Source of the DNA: Bacteroidia bacterium
GTDB lineage: Bacteria; Bacteroidota; Bacteroidia; Bacteroidales; CAJPTX01
DNA: 14,804 nucleotides
Direction of reading: 5' to 3'
NCBI GenBank assembly: GCA_905373665.1
Contig: CAJPTV010000054.1
Span: 1 to 14,804 of the forward strand
Below are positions 1-5,879 of this stretch, one piece after another. The notes under the pieces are model-generated. The model had not been told where the DNA came from. It saw only the letters and a program-made list of their open reading frames with translations, and did no database searches. Made by a program: the position numbers and the translations under genes. The number at the start of each line of letters is the position of its first letter. Within the stretch, counting starts at the first letter, position 1.

Positions 1-326
1 CAACAGTAGGGGGCAAGACCGCGACCTGTACAGTGAACGTTAAGGCTAAGGATGCTCCTACGACACCCGAAGCGGTAGAGGATGCTGTTTTGGCTAGTCT
101 CGTTATAGCTCCCAATCCGTTCTCATCGCAGTTGCGGATAGTGAACCCCGAGGGGCTTGCCCTTCGTTACGAGTTAGTCACCCTCACGGGGAACGTGGTA
201 CGTGCTGGCGCATTAGACGGGACGGAGACGATGGTCGATACAGAGGTGCTCCCCGCAGGGCTCTATTTTGTGCGTCTAACGGGGCAAAATGGCGCGAAGA
301 AGGTAGTAAAGGTAGTCAAATACTAG
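1..326 (+). CDS. T9SS-secreted Ig-like (BIG2) protein, 3' end only
   Basis: This is the last 107 codons of a gene that begins before the window; the reading frame starts at base 3. The first residues (GGKTATCTVNVKA) look like the final strand of a bacterial Ig-like group 2 (BIG2) domain. A short acidic linker follows, then a type IX secretion C-terminal sorting domain of about 75 residues. It has the APNPF motif, a central YELVTLTGNVV strand, the PAGLYFVRL motif and a basic KKVVKVVKY end. In this family the sorting domain directs export across the outer membrane by the Por machinery, is usually cleaved, and the cargo is attached to surface lipopolysaccharide. The cargo function is unknown because the N-terminal part is missing. 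A GTG at 33 is an internal codon, not a start. A strong terminator follows 23 bases after the stop codon. Confidence 0.9.
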   Translation, partial: TVGGKTATCTVNVKAKDAPTTPEAVEDAVLASLVIAPNPFSSQLRIVNPEGLALRYELVTLTGNVVRAGALDGTETMVDTEVLPAGLYFVRLTGQNGAKKVVKVVKY

Positions 327-348
327 TCCTCTTTCCATTATAGCAGGA

Positions 349-384
349 AGCCGCCTCAGGTAAAACTGGGGCGGCTTTTTTTTT
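349..384 (+). terminator. Intrinsic terminator of the T9SS protein gene
   Basis: An 11-bp stem (349-359 with 366-376, one G-T wobble) around a 6-base loop, GTAAAA, runs directly into nine T residues (376-384). It lies just after the stop at 326. Confidence 0.93.
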
Positions 385-412
385 GCTAAAGGCGGACAGC
401 CCGTGGGGAAGC

Positions 413-483
413 GTAGAGGCGATTTTCCGCATCGATTCATTATGCGCCTTACGGCGCAGGGCGTAGCATGCTGCGCCCCTACA
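413..483. repeat. REP/MITE-like palindromic unit, copy 1
   Basis: The unit is bounded by the imperfect inverted repeat GTAGAGGCG (413-421) and CGCCCCTAC (474-482). Inside are two hairpins. One is a small perfect GCGCC-TTAC-GGCGC (444-457). The other is a near-perfect 20-base palindrome at 459-478 (GGGCGTAGCA / TGCTGCGCCC, one wobble), followed by CTACA. A second unit with the same two-hairpin plan lies at 523-569. This architecture is typical of REP-like sequences; no RAYT-type transposase gene is present in the window. Confidence 0.65.
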
Positions 484-522
484 GGACCCCACCATTCGGT
501 TGAAAAGGGATAATCTGGCAGG

Positions 523-569
523 CGCGGCATACGCCGCGAGTTGCGGGCGTAGCACGCTACGCCCCTACA
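523..569. repeat. REP/MITE-like palindromic unit, copy 2
   Basis: A perfect hairpin CGCGGC-ATAC-GCCGCG (523-538) is followed by GGGCGTAGC-AC-GCTACGCCC (545-564) and CTACA (565-569). The order of hairpins and the GGGCGTAGCA...CGCCCCTACA core match copy 1 at 444-483. The small-hairpin stem differs in sequence but keeps the 4-base loop (TTAC in copy 1, ATAC here), which suggests that structure is conserved. Confidence 0.65.
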
Positions 570-634
570 AAAAAACTGAGAGACAGTGGTTTAGCGATAA
601 CGGTGCGGGGGGGAATAATCGAGGGGAGTGTAGA

Positions 635-772
635 GGCGACGAGCGATCCTAGGAAGAAATTAGGATCATCTAGACCACGGGCGGCGCGCCCTTAGCGCCT
701 TAAACCCCACCTACTGGTGGGGTGGGGAATTTTAGCCCAAGGTTCGACCTTGGGCTAGCAACGCTCGTCGCC
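635..772. other. Multi-branched structured element: closing stem plus four hairpins
   Basis: GGCGACGAGCG (635-645) and CGCTCGTCGCC (762-772) form a perfect 11-bp inverted repeat 116 bases apart. Four hairpins lie between them in order: ATCCTA/TAGGAT (646-651 with 661-666), GGGCG/CGCCC (679-683 with 687-691), CCCCACC/GGTGGGG (705-711 with 716-722, loop TACT) and TAGCCCAAGGT/ACCTTGGGCTA (733-743 with 747-757, loop TCG). The whole can fold as one branched structure in DNA or RNA. It lies 7 bases past the stop of the minus-strand hydrolase gene, so it could sit in that gene's 3' UTR. No T-run follows the hairpins on the minus strand, so it is not a classical terminator. It could be a non-autonomous repeat element or a structured RNA; its identity is not known to me. 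Confidence 0.55.
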
Positions 773-779
773 GCCGAAC

Positions 780-1919
780 CTATTCGCCCCTCCTTAACCC
801 CCGCCCGTCTGGCGTGAGGACCCACCAGTGGGTGAAGGTTTGAGCGGAGTCTAGGTAGACGACCTCGCCGATGCGCGGCGTGAGGAGTTCCCAAGGCTTG
901 CCTACGGCGTTGTGAGAGATACTATCGAGGGGTTCGTACCACGGGTGTGGCGCAAGCGTGAACTTGGAGTTGTGATAAGGCATTACGCGCCGCGGTGCGA
1001 GTTCGTCTATTGCCTGTATGAGCTTGTGCGGGAGGAAGTGAATGTAGCGCCAATTCTCATTGTACTGCCCATTCTCCATAAAAGCTAAATCGATGTTGGG
1101 GAAACGCTGCCCAAACTCTGCGAAACGTGCGCCGTAGCCCCCATCTCCAGAGACAAAGAGGCGTTTTGACCCATCAATGAGATAGGATGCCCACAGGGTC
1201 TTGTTGCGCGAAAAGAGCCGCCCAGAGAAGTGGCGCGATGTGAGGCAGTGGACGGTGAGGGAGGGGGTTAGGGCTACGCTGTCGTCCCACACCATCTCGT
1301 GTATTTGAGCGGGGGAGTAGCCCCAAAACTCAAAGTCTTCGCCCATACCAAGCCCACAGATGACTTTGCCCACCCGTGGGCGGAGGTCGCGCACGGTGCC
1401 ATAGTCGAGATGATCCCAGTGGTCGTGAGTGATAAGGAGGTAGTCTATGGGCGGGATGTCGGCCGGGGTGTAGAGGTCAGTCCCAGGAAAGGGCTTCATG
1501 AAGAGCGAGACGGGGAGCTCGGAGGTTAAGACGGGGTCGAAGAGAAAGCGTTTCCCGTCGAGCTGTAGGAAGATGGTCGAGTGTCCGAGCCATACGTAGA
1601 GGTTAAGGTCGGGGTTTAGCGTATGCAAGTCTGTGCGAACCGTAGGGAGGGCGACCGTGGGACGGCGATCAGGGTTCTTGGCAAAGAGGAAGCGCCAGAG
1701 GTTGCTTAGAAACGAGTGATCGGAGGTCATCATTACCGTTGCTTCTAGGTTGCGGTACTCCCCATCTTGGAAGTAGGGGAGGCGCTTCATCCGTTCTAGG
1801 CGTTCGCCGCGCGGGGCACGTCCTGTTGCGCGCCACGTTTTACACCCCAAGAATGAGAATAGGGCACAGAGCGCTAAAGCAAGGAATAGGAGTATCATCC
1901 GCCAGGGTCTTAGAGTCAT
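780..1919 (-). CDS. Lipoprotein metallo-beta-lactamase-fold hydrolase (NAPE-PLD/UlaG-like)
   Basis: A 379-residue protein. A basic start and hydrophobic stretch (residues 8-25) end in the lipobox FLGC, with Cys26 as the predicted lipidated residue, so it is probably an envelope lipoprotein. The rest is a metallo-beta-lactamase fold: GHST (112-115), the metal-binding motif HDHWDH (165-170), a further His at 230 (RHFSGR), Asp259 (SGDGGY) and His316 (MPYHNSKF). The order and spacing resemble the N-acyl-phosphatidylethanolamine phospholipase D / UlaG-like branch, which act on phosphodiester or lactone substrates. The actual substrate cannot be read from sequence. The ATG at 1919 is preferred to a TTG at 1958, because that TTG lies inside a TAAATTTG promoter element and would put 13 polar residues before the signal peptide. 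The gene stands alone, divergent from the MCP gene. Confidence 0.85.
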   Translation of the reverse strand: MTLRPWRMILLFLALALCALFSFLGCKTWRATGRAPRGERLERMKRLPYFQDGEYRNLEATVMMTSDHSFLSNLWRFLFAKNPDRRPTVALPTVRTDLHTLNPDLNLYVWLGHSTIFLQLDGKRFLFDPVLTSELPVSLFMKPFPGTDLYTPADIPPIDYLLITHDHWDHLDYGTVRDLRPRVGKVICGLGMGEDFEFWGYSPAQIHEMVWDDSVALTPSLTVHCLTSRHFSGRLFSRNKTLWASYLIDGSKRLFVSGDGGYGARFAEFGQRFPNIDLAFMENGQYNENWRYIHFLPHKLIQAIDELAPRRVMPYHNSKFTLAPHPWYEPLDSISHNAVGKPWELLTPRIGEVVYLDSAQTFTHWWVLTPDGRGLRRGE

Positions 1920-1955
1920 TACTGTTCGTTTTTTACGATTTATACGCGCATTGAG

Positions 1956-1963
1956 CAAATTTA
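1956..1963 (-). promoter_or_regulatory. Putative -7 promoter element (TAAATTTG) of the hydrolase gene
   Basis: Read on the minus strand, TAAATTTGC matches the Bacteroidota -7 consensus TAnnTTTG, 36 bases upstream of the ATG at 1919. A convincing TTG box 19-21 bases further upstream is not evident. Confidence 0.5.
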
Positions 1964-2107
1964 GTATACCAGCCTTGTGCTTAAAGTGTAATGGCTGTAG
2001 TGAGCTCTTCGTCTAATGACTCTTTGGGTATTGATGTCGTGGGGTTTATCAGATTCTTCTTACCTTCACGCCATCAAATGTTTAGAACAAACGGAGAATA
2101 TCTTTAG

Positions 2108-4015
2108 ATGTTAATGAAGCAAAAGAGAAAGCTTGCCTTGCGTTGGCAGATTGGGCTCGGTATAGGCATAGGCGTGTTGTTTATTACCGCTATTTTGCTG
2201 CTTGTCCTCTATTTTCAACTTCAGAAGATGGGGATACGAGAGCTCGTGCAGCGGATCGATCAGGCGGGATTGGAACTTCGCTCGCATATTGCGGAAAACC
2301 TTGAGGAGAGCTTCTCGGTGGTCGAGACCTCGGCGAAACTCTTTGCGCGTGAGCAGACGCCAGAGATGCGCCCCAAGATTATCGATATGTTGATTGAGAC
2401 CGTGCAGCAGTCTGATGCGATTATGGGGCTTGGGGTGGTTTTAGAACCCGATGCTTTTGACCATGCTGATGCTGAGCATAAATATGCGCAGGGGGCAAAC
2501 TATCTGGGGCGCTATTGTCCCTACATATCGAAAGACAAGCATGGGGTAGCTCAATTTGATGACACACTAAATAATTATAAGCTTGATACGCCCGACTCGT
2601 GGTACTTTAACCCTAAGCGTACGCTCAAAACCTACGTTACAGACCCCTACCTAGAGTCTGTGTTGGGGCTCACGCGCGATACGATGATGTTTACCATCGC
2701 AGCCCCCATTCTCCGCCAAGGGGCTTTTGTGGGCTGTGTGCAGGCGGATATCGCTTTAGGTTTTATAGAGACCTATTTTGCTCAAGCTAATATCCTCGAC
2801 GGACTGGTCGAAGCGACCCTCTATACCCCCTCGCTCCATTTGGCGCAATATTCGCGCAATACGACCATGGAACAACGAAAGGCATGGGCAGACTTGCGCC
2901 AAGTCCTTACCGCTGCCGAGCTTGACGAGCTGAGTAAAGGAAAGCGCCTCACGCGGGAGGATGGCGAGAGTATCGACCTGATCATCCCGCTGCTCTTGGG
3001 CAATAGCGAGCGTCCTGTGGTGCTGCGTTTTCATACCTCGAAGCGTTTGGCTTTGGAGAGCGTCTTGGGCGAGATATTGCCGATACTCGGGGTGGCTTTC
3101 CTGATGTCGCTCCTTCTCTCCTGCGGGCTTGTGATGTTTATCATGCGTCTGTTGCTCCCGTTGCGACGGATGGCGGGGAGTATCGAGCAGATAGCGGGGG
3201 GCGACCTGCGTCTTAAAGCCTTAGAGGTGCAGAACGAGCAAGATGCGCTGGGGCAAATCGCGGGGAGCTTTAATCGGATGTTAGAGATCCAACGTGGAAT
3301 GATCGAGTCGTTGCAACAGCAAGCGGCGGGGCTCGACGAGAGTAGCGTGCGTATCAATCAGTCGTCTGAGTCTATAGCCGATCTCTCGAGCAGTGGGGCT
3401 TCTTCTGCAGAGGAGATTCAGGCACTCTGTTCGAGTGTCCTCGAGATTTGTAAGCAGAACACCCGCGTCTCCAATATCTCGCAGCAAGAGTCTGACGAGG
3501 CGAGCACAAAGCTCAAGAGCCTGAGCTCGAGTATTGATGAGACGAATCTGCGTCTTACCAAGATCGTGGAACGTCAGCAGGAGTTGTCGGAGATTGCGGC
3601 ACAAACGAACATTCTCGCACTCAATGCTGCGGTGGAGGCTGCTCGTGCCGGAGAGGCTGGGCGTGGTTTCTCTGTGGTAGCGGGTGAGGTGCGTAAACTT
3701 GCCGAACGCAGCGCGGTGACCGTAAAAGAGATACAGTCGCTGGGGACGCTCTCGACAGAGACCTCGCTGGAAACCCTCGAAGAGTTTAAGAAGCTGCAGG
3801 ATGTGATAGAGCGTATCGAGCGGAGTGTGAAGGATATGGGAGAGTCGAGTCCGCAAATCACGGAGGCGGTGGGGCAGATCGTCGCCGCAATCACCCTATT
3901 GAGTGACAACGTGCAGATGAATGCTGCGGCCTCAGAAGAGCTCTCGCAAGAGAGTGCGGGGATCGTGGAGCGTGTGCAGACGATGCGCGAACAGATGGGC
4001 TTCTTCAAGTTGTAG
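2108..4015 (+). CDS. Methyl-accepting chemotaxis-type receptor (dCache-HAMP-MCP signal)
   Basis: A 635-residue transmembrane receptor. Membrane helix 1 is at about residues 14-38 and helix 2 at about 322-348, enclosing an extracytoplasmic region of about 280 residues. That region looks like a dCache_1 sensor: Trp165, the DPYLESVLG stretch (179-187) and the FVGCVQADIAL strand (207-217) fit the ligand-pocket signature. A HAMP domain follows (about 345-395). The cytoplasmic part is a long coiled-coil hairpin with the MCP tip around 498-530 (AAQTNILALNAAVEAARAGE and GRGFSVVAGEVRKLAERS). The arms are about 120 residues on each side, so the domain appears intact. There is no C-terminal NWETF-like CheR tether; the protein ends in MGFFKL. 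No che genes lie nearby. ATG 2108 is used; ATG 2114 is equally possible. A TATCTTTA sequence abuts the start, but its role is unclear. Confidence 0.92.
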   Translation: MLMKQKRKLALRWQIGLGIGIGVLFITAILLLVLYFQLQKMGIRELVQRIDQAGLELRSHIAENLEESFSVVETSAKLFAREQTPEMRPKIIDMLIETVQQSDAIMGLGVVLEPDAFDHADAEHKYAQGANYLGRYCPYISKDKHGVAQFDDTLNNYKLDTPDSWYFNPKRTLKTYVTDPYLESVLGLTRDTMMFTIAAPILRQGAFVGCVQADIALGFIETYFAQANILDGLVEATLYTPSLHLAQYSRNTTMEQRKAWADLRQVLTAAELDELSKGKRLTREDGESIDLIIPLLLGNSERPVVLRFHTSKRLALESVLGEILPILGVAFLMSLLLSCGLVMFIMRLLLPLRRMAGSIEQIAGGDLRLKALEVQNEQDALGQIAGSFNRMLEIQRGMIESLQQQAAGLDESSVRINQSSESIADLSSSGASSAEEIQALCSSVLEICKQNTRVSNISQQESDEASTKLKSLSSSIDETNLRLTKIVERQQELSEIAAQTNILALNAAVEAARAGEAGRGFSVVAGEVRKLAERSAVTVKEIQSLGTLSTETSLETLEEFKKLQDVIERIERSVKDMGESSPQITEAVGQIVAAITLLSDNVQMNAAASEELSQESAGIVERVQTMREQMGFFKL

Positions 4016-4076
4016 AACCCTTGCTTTCTGATACGCTGCGTTAGGGGGCTCGCGGACGGCATTTACCAAAAGTCCC

Positions 4077-4085
4077 TATCTTTGC
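4077..4085 (+). promoter_or_regulatory. -7 promoter element (TATCTTTGC) of pyrG
   Basis: TATCTTTG matches the Bacteroidota TAnnTTTG -7 element and lies 26 bases before the pyrG ATG. No clear -33 TTTG is seen at the usual spacing. Confidence 0.6.
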
Positions 4086-4110
4086 CCTTACTGTAATAGA
4101 CACAAGAGGT

Positions 4111-5772
4111 ATGGTCGAAAGTAAAGAAGCGCCAAAGGCTGGCGCGCGCGACACGAAATATGTCTTTGTTACCGGAGGCGTTGCCTCCTCGCTGGGGAAG
4201 GGGATTATCTCTGCCTCGCTCGGTAAGTTATTGCAAAGTCGGGGTTATCGGGTTACGATTCAGAAGCTCGACCCTTATATCAATATAGACCCTGGGACGC
4301 TCAACCCTTACGAACATGGCGAGTGTTTCGTCACTGACGACGGCGCAGAGACTGACCTCGACCTTGGGCACTATGAGCGTTTCCTGAACCTCCCCACCAC
4401 GCGTGCCAATAGCGTCACGACGGGGCAGATCTACCAGCACGTGATCAACAAGGAGCGCCGCGGCGACTACCTCGGTAAGACGGTGCAGGTGATCCCGCAT
4501 ATTACTGACGAAATCAAGCGTAGGATTCTCTCTCTTGGGCTTAAGGGGCTCTACGACGTGGTGATTACGGAAATCGGGGGGACGGTCGGCGATATTGAGT
4601 CGTTGCCCTACATCGAGTCCGTGCGGCAGTTGAAATGGGACTTGGGGGCGCACAATACGGTCTTTATTCACCTTACACTTGTGCCCTTTCTGGCAGCCTC
4701 TGGCGAGCTTAAGACTAAGCCTACGCAACACTCGGTGAAGGAGCTCTTGGAGAATGGGATACAGCCCGACATCCTCGTCCTTCGTACCGAGTATGACCTT
4801 TCCAAGGAGCTGCGTTCTAAAGTAGCGCTCTTTTGCAATGTGAAGCCCGAGGATGTGATTCAGTCGATAGACGTGCCCACGATCTACGAAGTACCGCTGA
4901 TGATGAAGGCCGAGGGGCTTGACCGTTCGGTGCTCAAAAAGCTTGAGTTGCCAGAGGGGAACGAACCCCGTATGGAGTCTTGGCACGACTTTATCGAGCG
5001 TTTTCACCATCCGCGGGCAACGGTGCGTATCGCCCTTGTGGGGAAGTACGTGGCGCTGCACGATGCTTACAAATCGATTTACGAGGCGCTTACCCACGCC
5101 GCCGCTGCCAATTCGGTGAAGGTGGACGTTGAGGCTATTGCTTCCGATTCTTTGACGGCGGCGAATTGCGCTCAAGCGCTTGCGGGCTTTGACGGTATAC
5201 TCGTCGCCCCGGGCTTCGGACACCGCGGTATCTCGGGCAAGATAGAGGCGATTCGTTATGCGCGTGAGCATGAAATACCCTTCTTTGGGATTTGCCTCGG
5301 GATGCAGTGCTCTGTTATCGAATTTGCTCGCGACGTGGCGGGCTTGCCAGAGGCGACCTCGCGCGAGTGGGATCGTGCTACGCGTTGTGCGGTTATCGAC
5401 CTCATGGAGGCGCAAAAGGGGATTACCGAGATGGGCGGTACGATGCGCCTCGGGGGGTATGCGTGTCGTCTTACGGCGGGGAGTCGTGCGGCAGAGGCTT
5501 ATGGCAAGCTAGAGATCCGCGAACGTCACCGTCACCGCTACGAGTTCAACGACCAGTATCTTGCTACGATGGAGGCTAAAGGACTCTCCGTCACAGGACG
5601 TAACCCAGAGACGAACCTCGTGGAAATCGTGGAGATTGCTTCCCATCCGTGGTTTGTCGGGGTGCAGTTTCACCCAGAGTACCAAAGTAGCGTAGTCTCG
5701 CCCCACCCCTTGTTTGTGGCCTTTGTGGGCGCAGCGCTTAAACGAATGGAGGCGACCCAAGCGAAGCAGTAG
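4111..5772 (+). CDS. pyrG: CTP synthase
   Basis: A 553-residue enzyme that aminates UTP to CTP using ATP and ammonia from glutamine, the last step of pyrimidine nucleotide synthesis. The N-terminal synthetase domain (about 15-290) carries the P-loop GGVASSLGKG (22-31), the LDPYINIDPGT region (53-63), HGECFVTDDGAETDLDLGHYERF (69-91) and EIGGTVGDIES (154-164). The C-terminal class I glutamine amidotransferase domain (about 303-545) has the nucleophile Cys395 in FGICLGMQ and the VQFHPE motif with His521 and Glu523. All key residues are present, and the length fits the family (about 545). The first 14 residues are a short polar extension before the conserved KYVFVTGG. It is followed 107 bases later by yidC. 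Confidence 0.98.
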   Translation: MVESKEAPKAGARDTKYVFVTGGVASSLGKGIISASLGKLLQSRGYRVTIQKLDPYINIDPGTLNPYEHGECFVTDDGAETDLDLGHYERFLNLPTTRANSVTTGQIYQHVINKERRGDYLGKTVQVIPHITDEIKRRILSLGLKGLYDVVITEIGGTVGDIESLPYIESVRQLKWDLGAHNTVFIHLTLVPFLAASGELKTKPTQHSVKELLENGIQPDILVLRTEYDLSKELRSKVALFCNVKPEDVIQSIDVPTIYEVPLMMKAEGLDRSVLKKLELPEGNEPRMESWHDFIERFHHPRATVRIALVGKYVALHDAYKSIYEALTHAAAANSVKVDVEAIASDSLTAANCAQALAGFDGILVAPGFGHRGISGKIEAIRYAREHEIPFFGICLGMQCSVIEFARDVAGLPEATSREWDRATRCAVIDLMEAQKGITEMGGTMRLGGYACRLTAGSRAAEAYGKLEIRERHRHRYEFNDQYLATMEAKGLSVTGRNPETNLVEIVEIASHPWFVGVQFHPEYQSSVVSPHPLFVAFVGAALKRMEATQAKQ

Positions 5773-5856
5773 GGGGCTAAGAACCTCTCGATGGCGCGCA
5801 AGGGGGAGGAGTGCTTACGGGCACTGGCTCCGCATCTCGCTTTTTAGAATATACAC

Positions 5857-5864
5857 AATCTTTG
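5857..5864 (+). promoter_or_regulatory. Possible -7 element (AATCTTTG) upstream of yidC
   Basis: AATCTTTG differs from TAnnTTTG only at the first base and lies 15 bases before the yidC ATG. It is weak evidence; read-through from pyrG is also possible because no convincing terminator lies between the two genes. Confidence 0.3.
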
Positions 5865-5879
5865 TGACCCAAGACATTT

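Larger units (their letters stand above)
385..779. other. Hairpin-rich gene-free stretch between convergent genes
   Basis: No credible coding sequence is seen on either strand between the T9SS gene and the convergent hydrolase gene. The stretch is dominated by inverted repeats: two REP-like units (413-483 and 523-569) and a multi-stem element (635-772), each listed separately. The direct repeat GTAGAGGCGA occurs at 413-422 and again at 630-639, just at the left edge of the 635-772 element. The section 570-629 shows no clear structure beyond a G-rich run near 605-613. Confidence 0.7.

Noticed and set aside
635..772. Integron attC site
   Set aside because: The size and folding are suggestive, but the ends lack the GTTRRRY/RYYYAAC core sites, and no integrase or cassette array is present.
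4228..5415. Long 395-codon open frame on the minus strand inside pyrG
   Set aside because: It is fully antisense to a well-conserved CTP synthase and its translation shows no family motifs; it results from codon bias in the real gene.
5811..5844. Terminator between pyrG and yidC
   Set aside because: AGTGC-TTACGG-GCACT is only a 5-bp stem and is separated from the following T-run by about 15 bases.
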